Source: Muribaculaceae bacterium
GTDB taxonomy: Bacteria; Bacteroidota; Bacteroidia; Bacteroidales; Muribaculaceae
DNA: 6,591 nt
Reading direction: 5' to 3'
Assembly: GCA_016287065.1 (NCBI GenBank)
Contig: JAEEVB010000134.1
Coordinates: forward strand, 1 to 6,591
The translations under genes were made by a program, and so were the position numbers. A model generated the notes under the pieces. That model ran no database searches. It saw only the letters and a list, made by a program, of their open reading frames with translations, and was not told the DNA's origin. This document shows positions 1 through 5,909 of the stretch, one piece after another. The stretch's first letter is position 1; every line of letters begins with the position of its first letter.

Positions 1-1
1 T

Positions 2-670
2 TCGAACCTAGCCACCATCTACGCCGGCAAGGAATGGAACACCGAGAACGTCACCATTTCGGATGGAATGTTCTACAAATGCACCTCGCTGGTGGGCGGC
101 ATGAGCACCACATTCGACCCTGACCACACCAATGCCGAATACGCCCGCTATGACCACGGCTATGACGAGCCTGGCTACCTCACTGGAGTGTTCACGCTTA
201 CCCTGCCCGAGGATGTGACCACCACCGCTGCCGCCACGCTCACACACAATGGTGTGAACTACTATAAGGCTGGCAGCGACATCACCTTAAGTTATAATGG
301 CACACCGCCCGAGAACATGCGCTTCTACCACTTCACCGTGGGCGGCGAGCCCATCGATGGCGACACCTTCGCGATGCCTTTCGCCGATGCCGAGATTGGC
401 GTTGAGTTACAAGCACGCTATACCTTCGACAGCACAACAGGCGTGCTCGCGCTCATCTGGGGCGAGTTCAACAAGGACAACAAGTGGGGCAACGATGTGA
501 ACAAGAATTATGTAACGAGCATTACCGCCACCGACGAGGTAAGCTTCACTGGCGACTGCACGGAGCTGTTCTGGGACTTCACCAATTGCACGAGCATGGA
601 CCTGAGCAATGTCAATACCGACAGCCTCACTAACGCAATGATGATGTTCGAAAACTGCCAGAACCTTTAG
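2..670 (+). CDS. 5' piece (N-terminally partial) of BspA-like DUF285 repeat surface protein, ends at in-frame TAG
   Basis: The reading frame is open from base 2, so the true start lies upstream of the window. The 222 visible residues begin inside a solenoid cap (SNLATIYAGKEWNTENVT) and continue to a conserved VGGM...EYA...PGYLTGVF segment. A beta-rich linker follows (about residues 60-138) with an NGVNYYKAGSDITLSY stretch and TFAMPF, resembling divergent InlB B-repeat-like domains. Next comes the lead-in of a new solenoid (RYTFDSTTG, FNKDNKWG, TATDEVSFTGDC, NCTSMDLS, NTDSLTNAMMMF). The frame stops at TAG 668-670, in the middle of a repeat, and the repeat pattern resumes in the same frame directly after it. 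This is therefore the upstream part of the gene that continues to 2629. The first ATG in the frame (68) lies inside a repeat and is not a start. The role is probably that of a surface adhesin or scaffold; the ligand is unknown. Confidence 0.8.
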   Translation, partial: SNLATIYAGKEWNTENVTISDGMFYKCTSLVGGMSTTFDPDHTNAEYARYDHGYDEPGYLTGVFTLTLPEDVTTTAAATLTHNGVNYYKAGSDITLSYNGTPPENMRFYHFTVGGEPIDGDTFAMPFADAEIGVELQARYTFDSTTGVLALIWGEFNKDNKWGNDVNKNYVTSITATDEVSFTGDCTELFWDFTNCTSMDLSNVNTDSLTNAMMMFENCQNL

Positions 671-1129
671 TCGCTCAACCTTTCGGGATGGAACACCGCC
701 AGTGTCACCAACATGAACGGCATGTTCGCTTGCTGCGATAGCCTCAAGACGATTGACTTCTCTGGCTGGAACACCGCAAGTGTCACCAACATGAGCCTGA
801 TGTTCTACCAGTGCTTTAGCCTCGAGACGCTCGACCTCACTGGCTGGAACACCGCCAGTGTTACCAACATGCATAGCATGTTTGAGTTTTGCTCGAGCCT
901 TCAATCACTCAACCTCATTGGCTGGAACACTGCCAGTGTTACCAATATGAGCAATATGTTCCACAACTGTGAGAGCCTGACCTCGCTCGACCTTTCGGGC
1001 TGGAACACTGCGGCGGTCACCAACATGAGCTTTATGTTCTCCTACAACCCGAGCCTGACCTCGCTCGACCTTTCGAACTGGAACACCGCCAAAGTGACTG
1101 ACATGGGAAGTATGTTCTATGGCTGTTCT
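662..1129 (+). repeat. Array of six exact 78-bp units (26-residue solenoid repeats)
   Basis: Units start at 662, 740, 818, 896, 974 and 1052, and the cap starts at 1130, so all six units are exactly 78 bp. The consensus is SLxxLDLSGWNTASVTNMxxMFxxC plus one residue, which matches the bacterial surface protein 26-residue repeat (DUF285 group). The Trp-Asn-Thr and Val-Thr-Asn-Met cores are nearly invariant. Variation is concentrated at the two residues before MF and the two before Cys, and at the first exposed strand positions. Confidence 0.88.
668..670 (+). other. In-frame amber codon interrupting the repeat gene
   Basis: The frame reads Cys-Gln-Asn-Leu-TAG-Ser-Leu-Asn-Leu-Ser-Gly-Trp. At the matching position of the other repeat units the codon is GAG, GAA, AAG, CAA, ACC or GAT, so one base change from GAG, CAG or AAG explains the stop. 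No base is gained or lost: the 78-bp repeat phase runs exactly through the site (unit starts at 662, 740, 818). The upstream and downstream frames are the same. The other four stops in the window are TAA, TAA, TGA and TAA. Possible readings are a nonsense mutation, a sequence error or programmed readthrough; the sequence alone does not decide. Confidence 0.85.
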
Positions 1130-2629
1130 AACCTAGCCACCATCTACGCCGGCAAGGGCTGGAGCACCGAGAATGTCACCAACTCAAATAGCATGTTTGT
1201 GGGTTGCACCAACTTGGTGGGCGGCATGGGCACGACATATGATGAGAACCATATCGATGGCGAGTACGCCTGCATGGACCGCGGCGGTGACGAGCCGGGC
1301 TACCTCACGGGCGTGTTCACGCTCACCCTGCCCGAGGATGTGGCCACCACTGCGGTTGCCACGCTCACCCACAATGGCGTGAACCTCTATGCCGCTGGCG
1401 ACACCATCACGCTAAACTACGGCGGCGAGGTTCCTGAGGGCTATGCCCCCGTTTATTCAGTGAACGGTATCGCCATCAGCGGCAACACGTTCACGATGCC
1501 GTTTGAGGATGCCACCTTAACCGTCGAGGTGCAGCGACTGCGCTACATCTACGATAGCGAGACCCACGAGCTGGCACTCCTCTTTGGTCCCTTCAACAAG
1601 AATGACAAGTGGGGCGATGACGTGCCCATCGATTCCGTGACAAGCGTGACAGCCACCGATGAGGTGAGCTTCACCGGCGACTGCTCACAACTGTTCTACA
1701 ATTTCACTAATTGCACGAGCATGGACTTGAGCAAAGTGAATACCGACAGTGTCACCAAAATGAGTGTCATGTTCGCTGGCTGCTCAAGCCTAGATTCTCT
1801 CGACATCTCAAGTTGGAACACTGCCAATGTCACTAACATGGGTATCATGTTCAATGGCTGCTCGAGCCTCAAGACGCTAGACCTCTCGAGTTGGGATGTG
1901 AGCAATGTCACTAACATAGGCAACATGTTCCAGTCTTGCCAGAGCCTTGAATCGCTTAACCTCTCGGGATGGAACACCAGCAGCGTCACCAACATGAGCA
2001 ACATGTTCGAGAATTGCACGGGCCTTGAATCGCTTAACCTCTCGGGTTGGGACATTAGCAATATCGCTAACGTAGGCGTCATCTTCTCTGGCTGCACAAG
2101 TCTGACTACGCTCGATGTTTCGGGATGGACCATCGGCAGTGCCTCAATTTGGAACTTATTCATGGGGTGCACGGGCATAACAACACTCGACCTCTCGACT
2201 TGGAACACCGCGGGTGTCACCAACATGTACTGCATGTTTGTTGACTGCGCTAATCTTGCCACCATCTATGTGGGTGAGGGCTGGACTACCGAGAACGTCA
2301 CCAATTCGGATAGAATGTTCGGTGGCTGCACCTCGCTGGTGGGCGGCATGGGCACCGTCTACGACCCTGACCATGTCGATGCCGAGTACGCCCACATTGA
2401 TGGCGGCTCGGAGAACCCGGGCTACTTCACCGAGAAGCCAACCTTTGTGCCAGGCGATGCCAATGGCGACGGCAAGGTGGATGTGCAGGATATCACTGCC
2501 ATTATCAATTATATCTTGGGCAACAATCCCTCGCCGTTTAATGTGGAGGCTGCTGACGTGAACCACACTAGCGATGTGAATGTGATGGATGTGACGGCAG
2601 TCATTAACATCATCCTTGGCATAGAGTAA
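671..2629 (+). CDS. 3' piece of BspA-like DUF285 / 26-residue-repeat surface protein with C-terminal dockerin
   Basis: The 652 codons after the TAG continue the gene that is open at base 2. A gene caller would start at ATG 713, but that Met is the conserved Met of a VTNM repeat and has no promoter, leader or signal peptide, so independent translation is unlikely. In order the piece holds: six 26-residue units of the type SL.TLDLSGWNTASVTNM..MF..C (to 1129); a cap (NLATIYAGKGW...VGGMGTTYD...PGYLTGVF); a beta-rich linker with TFTMPFEDA; a second lead-in (KWGDDV, DEVSFTGDC, NCTSMDLS); six more units, one of them 25 residues (1787-2251); a last cap; and a type I dockerin (2453-2623). The first dockerin loop is canonical (DANGDGKVDVQD); the second is weaker (DVNHTSDVNVMD). 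The protein ends three residues after the dockerin helix, with no C-terminal sorting domain. Units carry near-invariant Trp and Cys positions, as expected of a stacked solenoid. Surface location and adhesion are inferred from the family. Confidence 0.8.
   Translation, partial: SLNLSGWNTASVTNMNGMFACCDSLKTIDFSGWNTASVTNMSLMFYQCFSLETLDLTGWNTASVTNMHSMFEFCSSLQSLNLIGWNTASVTNMSNMFHNCESLTSLDLSGWNTAAVTNMSFMFSYNPSLTSLDLSNWNTAKVTDMGSMFYGCSNLATIYAGKGWSTENVTNSNSMFVGCTNLVGGMGTTYDENHIDGEYACMDRGGDEPGYLTGVFTLTLPEDVATTAVATLTHNGVNLYAAGDTITLNYGGEVPEGYAPVYSVNGIAISGNTFTMPFEDATLTVEVQRLRYIYDSETHELALLFGPFNKNDKWGDDVPIDSVTSVTATDEVSFTGDCSQLFYNFTNCTSMDLSKVNTDSVTKMSVMFAGCSSLDSLDISSWNTANVTNMGIMFNGCSSLKTLDLSSWDVSNVTNIGNMFQSCQSLESLNLSGWNTSSVTNMSNMFENCTGLESLNLSGWDISNIANVGVIFSGCTSLTTLDVSGWTIGSASIWNLFMGCTGITTLDLSTWNTAGVTNMYCMFVDCANLATIYVGEGWTTENVTNSDRMFGGCTSLVGGMGTVYDPDHVDAEYAHIDGGSENPGYFTEKPTFVPGDANGDGKVDVQDITAIINYILGNNPSPFNVEAADVNHTSDVNVMDVTAVINIILGIE
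1787..2251 (+). repeat. Second array of six 26-residue solenoid units (one of 25)
   Basis: This array has the same unit type and number as 662-1129 but is more varied: WDVSNVTNIG, WDISNIANVG and WTIGSASIWN replace the WNTASVTNM core in three units. The unit SLTTLDVSGWTIGSASIWNL...C is one residue short, so the array is 465 bp and not 468. The array is followed by the cap NLATIYVGEGW and then the dockerin region. Confidence 0.85.
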
Positions 2630-2632
2630 ACG

Positions 2633-2703
2633 AGTAGAGCAGTAAAGCAGTAGAGCAGTAGAGCAGTAGAGCAGTAAGGCAGTAGAATAGTAAATAGTAG
2701 AGC
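2633..2703 (+). repeat. Tandem 8-bp repeat array, unit AGTAGAGC, about nine copies
   Basis: Starting three bases after the stop of the surface-protein gene, the sequence reads as head-to-tail octamers: AGTAGAGC, AGTAAAGC, AGTAGAGC three times, AGTAAGGC, AGTAGAAT, AGTAAAT (7 bp) and AGTAGAGC. Five units are perfect. This is a minisatellite-like array of a kind expected to change copy number by slippage. It overlaps the 5' arm of the hairpin at 2698-2728. The unit length is not a multiple of three and the array is outside the coding frame. Confidence 0.85.
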
Positions 2704-2728
2704 AGGTGCGTCCATCGTCCCTGCTCTA
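2698..2728 (+). terminator. Hairpin downstream of the surface-protein gene, possible weak terminator
   Basis: TAGAGCAGG (2698-2706) pairs perfectly with CCTGCTCTA (2720-2728) around a 13-base loop, giving a 9-bp stem 70 bp after the stop codon. The downstream sequence is T-rich but broken (tatgtattattgtt), so it lacks the continuous T run of a good intrinsic terminator. The 5' arm is the last unit of the octamer array plus two bases. It may be a transcript 3' end or an mRNA-stabilising hairpin. Confidence 0.45.
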
Positions 2729-2806
2729 TATGTATTATTGTTCATTCTGATAAAAATCACGGATAATGTTAAAAATCAAGAAAGTGATTGGAATTGGCAA
2801 GAAAAA

Positions 2807-2838
2807 TTTGTAAGAAAAGAAAAAAGGTAGTAAATTTG
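2807..2838 (+). promoter_or_regulatory. Bacteroidetes-type promoter of rplU-rpmA
   Basis: A TTTG box (2807-2810) is followed after 20 bases by TAAATTTG (2831-2838). This is a full match to the Bacteroidetes housekeeping consensus (-33 TTTG, -7 TAnnTTTG). Transcription would start near 2844, leaving a leader of roughly 80 bases before the rplU start. Confidence 0.75.
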
Positions 2839-2862
2839 CATCCGCATTTCCGAAAGGCTCGA

Positions 2863-2905
2863 TTAAGTGCATGTGGCAAAGTGCCCGTGCCGCCGTACGG
2901 TTTAA
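2863..2905 (+). promoter_or_regulatory. Structured 5' leader of rplU (hairpin)
   Basis: GCATGTGGCA (2869-2878) pairs with TGCCCGTGC (2882-2890) around an AAG loop: nine pairs including one G-U wobble, with T2874 bulged. TTAA at 2863-2866 can close on TTAA at 2902-2905, enclosing the hairpin and a CCGTACGG palindrome (2893-2900). Ribosomal protein operons are often autoregulated by such leaders, and L21 leaders are known in Firmicutes. Whether this one binds L21 is inference. Confidence 0.4.
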
Positions 2906-2925
2906 CTTGAAATACAATAATTTAA

Positions 2926-3246
2926 ATGTACGCTATTGTAGACATTCAGGGACAGCAGTTCAAGGCCGAAGCCGGCAAGAAGTTGTTCGTCCAGTATCTC
3001 GGCGAAGAAAAGCAGGCCGGTGACTCGGTAGAGTTCGGCAAGGTTCTTCTTGTAGACGCCGACGGTGCCATCACAGTTGGCGCGCCTACCGTAGAAGGCG
3101 CAAAGGTAGTTTGCGAGGTGAAGACTCCCCTCGTGAAGGGTGAACACGTGATCGTTTTCAAGAAACGTCGTCGCAAAGGCTATCGCCGTTTGAACGGCCA
3201 TCGCCAGATGTTCACTGAATTGGTGATTAAAGAAGTCGTTGCTTAA
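2926..3246 (+). CDS. rplU: 50S ribosomal protein L21 (bL21)
   Basis: L21 binds 23S rRNA in the large ribosomal subunit. The 106-residue product has the usual family length (about 103). It begins MYAIVDIQGQQFKAEAGKKL, the expected N-terminal strand, and ends with the L21 signature KKRRRKGYRRLNGHRQ followed by FTELVIKEV, whose basic residues contact rRNA. The start at 2926 is fixed by the alignable N terminus. No Shine-Dalgarno sequence is present (aataatttaaATG), which is normal in Bacteroidetes. It is the first gene of a two-gene operon with rpmA 20 bp downstream, driven by the promoter at 2807-2838. Confidence 0.97.
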   Translation: MYAIVDIQGQQFKAEAGKKLFVQYLGEEKQAGDSVEFGKVLLVDADGAITVGAPTVEGAKVVCEVKTPLVKGEHVIVFKKRRRKGYRRLNGHRQMFTELVIKEVVA

Positions 3247-3266
3247 CCCCTTAAATTTTAGTAATT

Positions 3267-3536
3267 ATGGCACATAAAAAAGGTGTAGGTAGTTCTAAGA
3301 ACGGCCGCGAGTCGCACAGCAAGCGACTTGGCGTTAAAATTTATGGTGGTCAATTTGCCAAGGCTGGCAACATCATCCGTCGTCAGCGTGGCACAGTTCA
3401 TCGTCCTGGCGTGAACGTAGGCATGGGCAAGGATCATACCCTCTATGCACTCGTAGACGGAACCGTTGAGTTCCAGCACCGCGCAGGCCACACTTACATT
3501 AACGTAGTGGCAGCCACCCAAGAAGAACAGAACTGA
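3267..3536 (+). CDS. rpmA: 50S ribosomal protein L27 (bL27)
   Basis: L27 sits near the peptidyl transferase centre, where its N-terminal tail reaches toward the P-site tRNA. The 89-residue product starts MAHKKGVGSSKNGRESHSKR and continues with RLGVKIYGGQ, IIRRQRGT, PGVNVGMGKDHTLYAL and DGTVEF, all conserved L27 blocks. The N terminus begins directly at AHKKG without the cleavable extension found in many Firmicutes. Starting 20 bp after the rplU stop, it is co-transcribed with it and followed by an intrinsic terminator. In other Bacteroidales serS is often next; here it is not. Confidence 0.97.
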   Translation: MAHKKGVGSSKNGRESHSKRLGVKIYGGQFAKAGNIIRRQRGTVHRPGVNVGMGKDHTLYALVDGTVEFQHRAGHTYINVVAATQEEQN

Positions 3537-3546
3537 AACGCATGAG

Positions 3547-3570
3547 ATCTGCGCCTGCAAGGCTGCAGAT
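3547..3570 (+). other. Hairpin in the rpmA 3' untranslated region
   Basis: ATCTGC (3547-3552) pairs with GCAGAT (3565-3570), and the inner CCT (3554-3556) pairs with AGG (3560-3562) around a GCA loop, leaving a small internal mismatch. It has no T tract and lies between the rpmA stop and the real terminator, so it may be a 3' stability element. Chance folding cannot be excluded. Confidence 0.3.
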
Positions 3571-3589
3571 GATGCAAGCTTCAACGATT

Positions 3590-3623
3590 AAAAGCAATTT
3601 CCCGAGCGGAGTTGCTTTTTTTT
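3590..3623 (+). terminator. Intrinsic terminator of the rplU-rpmA operon
   Basis: AAAAGCAA (3590-3597) pairs with TTGCTTTT (3612-3619). The loop can add TCC/GGA pairs. The T run extends through 3623. The hairpin lies 54 bp after the rpmA stop and closes the ribosomal operon before the next gene. Confidence 0.85.
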
Positions 3624-3740
3624 GTGCTTATTGACAATAAAATGGGTTTATAATACGTTATGAGAATGATGTTTATTGAAAAAAATGTCCTTCCTGAGTT
3701 AAAAACGTGGAAAAAGTGTGCAGTTTTCAATGAAAATCAG

Positions 3741-3748
3741 TAAATTTG
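3741..3748 (+). promoter_or_regulatory. Probable -7 box of the BspA-like gene at 3776
   Basis: TAAATTTG at 3741-3748 lies 27 bp before the ATG and is preceded by G, as in the other two promoters of the window. No clear TTTG is found at the -33 position; the nearest candidates are TGTG at 3717-3720 and TTTTC at 3724-3728. The element is therefore half-canonical and may need an activator or another sigma factor. The expected leader is only about 20 bases. Confidence 0.55.
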
Positions 3749-3775
3749 CGATTTAAAACAAAACACTAGAATACT

Positions 3776-5851
3776 ATGATACATAAATTGCTACTGCTTC
3801 TGTCGGTTTTGGGGCTTTCGCTCAAGGCCAGTGCAACCGTTGTGGAAACGACACCAGGCTCATTGCGCGACCTGGTCGACGACACTTCGATAACAGCCCT
3901 CACGCTGACAGGCGAGATGGATGCACGTGACTTCAAGTTCATTGCCGACTCGTTGCGTCAGCTCACCGAGATCGACCTGAGTGGCGTGACCATTGCCGCC
4001 TTTAGCGACCCGCGTAACCCTCTGTTCCTGACACTTACCGACTATGCCGCTCACAGCATCCCTGCCATGGCACTATTTGACTTGCCGCTCACCCAGGTGG
4101 TACTGCCTGTATCGTTAAAGAGCATCGGTCTGGGTGCCTTCGCCGGTTGCGACCAGCTCCAGGCGATAGAGCTCCCCGCCACCCTCGATTCCATTGGTAG
4201 TTATGCCTTTAGCGCAACGGGGCTGACTACAGTCACCGTGCCCGCTACGGTGAAATATGTGGGCGAGTGTGCATTCTCAAATTGTCAGTCGCTCACTACA
4301 GCCACTTTCGAGGCTGCTGAGCTTAGTGCAAATCTGTTTAAGGCCGATGAGCAGTTGGCTACCGTGACGCTTGGCCCGCAGGTTCGAAGTTTGGGTAATG
4401 GCGCTTTCAATGGTTGCTATGCCCTCACGTCTATTGAGTTGCCCGAGGGTTCGGTGCTTGCTCGTGTAGGCGATGAGGCGTTCATCCGCTCGGGCCTGAC
4501 AAGCATCAATCTTGATAATCTCAATTCGCTCTCCAGTGTGGGCGAATGGGCGTTTGCCCAGTCGGCTCTGACGCAGCTCACGCTTCCTGCATCGCTCGCC
4601 ACGATAGGGCAAGGCGCATTCTTCTATGCTCCGTCGCTCGTGCAACTGAATATGGCCGATGGCGTGGACGAGATACCCGCCTATATGCTTGCCGGCACTC
4701 AGGGACTGGCGCTCGACTCGCTGCCCGAGGGCGTGGCCACTATAGGCGACTATGCCTTCTATAACAATGCCCAGACGGCCCGTTTCTATCTGCCCGCAAC
4801 GGTGTCTTACATCGGTTCGTGGGCTATGGCTGGCATGACGGGACTTCAATATGTCACATCGCTTGCCATCGATGTTCCTGCGCTGGGCGACAGCGTGTGG
4901 GCCGGAGTAGATCAGCCTGCTGTGAAACTCGAAGTGGAAAGCAATGAGGTGGCCGACGACTATGCCGAAGCCGAGCAGTGGAAGGAGTTCCACATCTTGC
5001 GCGCCTATCTGATGGGTGATGCCAACGACGACGGCAAGGTCGACGTCAACGACGTCACTACCATCATCAACTTCATTCTCAAGAAGAATCCCAACCCCTT
5101 CGTCTTCATTGCTGCTAATGTCAATGATGACGAAAGGATTGACGTGAACGATGTGACGATGGTCATCAACTACATTCTTCATGGCGGTCCTGGAACTGTG
5201 CTACGCTCCAAGCAGTCGGTACCCGTTACTCCCGATTGTGTTGAGGTGAAACCCTTCTCGGTGAAGCCTGGCTCTGAAGTGCTTGTGGAGGCTTGTCTGA
5301 ACAACACGCAAACCTATACTGCCATGCAGTTCGACCTCCAGTTGCCTGAGGGCATGCAGCTGGTTGAAGGCTCTATCGCAATGGCCAGCAGAGCACAAGA
5401 CCACAGTGTGGCATCGCTGCTCGATGACAACAATAATACGCTGCGCATGATGATCTACTCGCTTGGTAATGATGCTATTGTTGGCACTGGCGAAACGCTC
5501 TTTACCTTCAAGGTGCGTGCCGACGAGCGTCTGGCTGCCGAGTCTTCTGTTACCACCTCTGACATCTTGTTAGTGACCACGGACAATGAAAAATATCTGG
5601 GTTCTGATGCCGTTACAGCCGTGAGCAACACTACTGGCATCGACGACATGACTGTTGGTGCCGACAAGGTATATGCTTATGGTGGCATGCTTGTGATTGA
5701 GAGTGCCGAAGGCGGTAACGCTCAACTCGTGGCTACCAACGGTATGTATACCGACCTCACGGTTGCCCCGGGTCGCAACGAGTGGCCAGTAGCAGGCGGT
5801 ATCTACATTGTTCGCCTTAATGGAAAGAGTTACAAGGTGATTGTGAAATAA
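3776..5851 (+). CDS. Secreted BspA-like LRR_5 protein with dockerin, cohesin-like domain and C-terminal sorting-like domain
   Basis: This complete protein has 691 residues. A signal peptide is clear (MIHKLLLLLSVLGLSLKASA, about residues 1-20). An N-terminal cap follows (about 21-90, with TLTGEMDARDF), shared with the gene at 6074. The LRR_5 solenoid (about 95-405) has repeated LP.SL..IG..AFAGC..L units of the Treponema/Bacteroidales BspA type and ends with the usual A-E-Q-W-KEF closing segment. A type I dockerin occupies 414-470; both calcium loops are good (415-426 DANDDGKVDVND and 448-459 NVNDDERIDVND). A beta domain (about 489-615, with VKPGSEVLVEACLNN, MQFDLQLPEGMQL and GETLFTFKVRA) resembles cohesin-type folds. 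The last 72 residues end GGIYIVRLNGKSYKVIVK, like the type A C-terminal sorting domains of type IX secretion substrates. It is a single-gene unit between the promoter at 3741 and the terminator at 5910. Extracellular adhesion or scaffolding is inferred; the ligand is unknown. Confidence 0.88.
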   Translation: MIHKLLLLLSVLGLSLKASATVVETTPGSLRDLVDDTSITALTLTGEMDARDFKFIADSLRQLTEIDLSGVTIAAFSDPRNPLFLTLTDYAAHSIPAMALFDLPLTQVVLPVSLKSIGLGAFAGCDQLQAIELPATLDSIGSYAFSATGLTTVTVPATVKYVGECAFSNCQSLTTATFEAAELSANLFKADEQLATVTLGPQVRSLGNGAFNGCYALTSIELPEGSVLARVGDEAFIRSGLTSINLDNLNSLSSVGEWAFAQSALTQLTLPASLATIGQGAFFYAPSLVQLNMADGVDEIPAYMLAGTQGLALDSLPEGVATIGDYAFYNNAQTARFYLPATVSYIGSWAMAGMTGLQYVTSLAIDVPALGDSVWAGVDQPAVKLEVESNEVADDYAEAEQWKEFHILRAYLMGDANDDGKVDVNDVTTIINFILKKNPNPFVFIAANVNDDERIDVNDVTMVINYILHGGPGTVLRSKQSVPVTPDCVEVKPFSVKPGSEVLVEACLNNTQTYTAMQFDLQLPEGMQLVEGSIAMASRAQDHSVASLLDDNNNTLRMMIYSLGNDAIVGTGETLFTFKVRADERLAAESSVTTSDILLVTTDNEKYLGSDAVTAVSNTTGIDDMTVGADKVYAYGGMLVIESAEGGNAQLVATNGMYTDLTVAPGRNEWPVAGGIYIVRLNGKSYKVIVK

Positions 5852-5909
5852 ACGATAGGGCGACTGCATGGCGAAACGGCTGTGCATAACCTCGTTAGAT
5901 GATTATAAG

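Larger units (their letters stand above)
1..2420 (+). repeat. Higher-order tandem repeat, ~1125-bp (375-residue) modules
   Basis: The same ordered block recurs: cap, linker, lead-in, six 26-residue units. The motif acctagccaccatctacgcc is at 6 and again at 1131, exactly 1125 bp apart. Its third, diverged copy (atcttgccaccatctatg) is at 2253, 1122 bp further on. The lead-in motif ttgcacgagcatgga occurs at 586 and 1711, also 1125 bp apart. The 3-bp difference in the last module is one codon lost in the unit around 2099-2173. The first copy runs 1-1125 and the second 1126-2250; a third copy is present only as its cap before the dockerin. The copies differ at many third positions, so the duplication is not very recent. 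The window opens at the same repeat phase, so further modules may lie upstream. Confidence 0.88.

Noticed and set aside
668..670. TAG read as glutamine under a phage-type genetic code
   Set aside because: The region is chromosomal, with ribosomal protein genes, and uses standard stops TAA and TGA. Only one internal TAG is seen, and a point mutation or sequence error is simpler. It is kept only as a minor alternative.
407..904. Minus-strand open frame of 165 codons opposite the TAG
   Set aside because: It repeats with the same 78-bp period as the plus-strand solenoid and has no independent support. It does not explain the interruption.
1696..2265. Minus-strand open frame of 189 codons across the second 26-residue repeat array
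   Set aside because: Its own repetitive pattern simply mirrors the plus-strand 78-bp units. It is a shadow of the repeat.
713..2629. Independent gene starting at ATG 713
   Set aside because: The Met belongs to a VTNM repeat core, there is no promoter or signal peptide, and the frame continues unbroken upstream to the TAG with full repeat homology.
2633..2703. Possible CRISPR array
   Set aside because: The units are 8 bp, head to tail, with no spacers. It is a simple tandem repeat.
2509..2760. Minus-strand small protein across the octamer array (83 codons)
   Set aside because: Most of it is the translated octamer repeat (Leu-Leu-Tyr-Cys pattern) and it overlaps the dockerin coding end; no start signals are visible.
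4277..5182. Long open frame of 301 codons on the minus strand inside the BspA-like gene
   Set aside because: It runs opposite a well-supported LRR/dockerin protein, has no recognisable domain and is His/Val/Ile-rich as expected from reverse reading of repeat codons. No promoter or leader is present on that strand.
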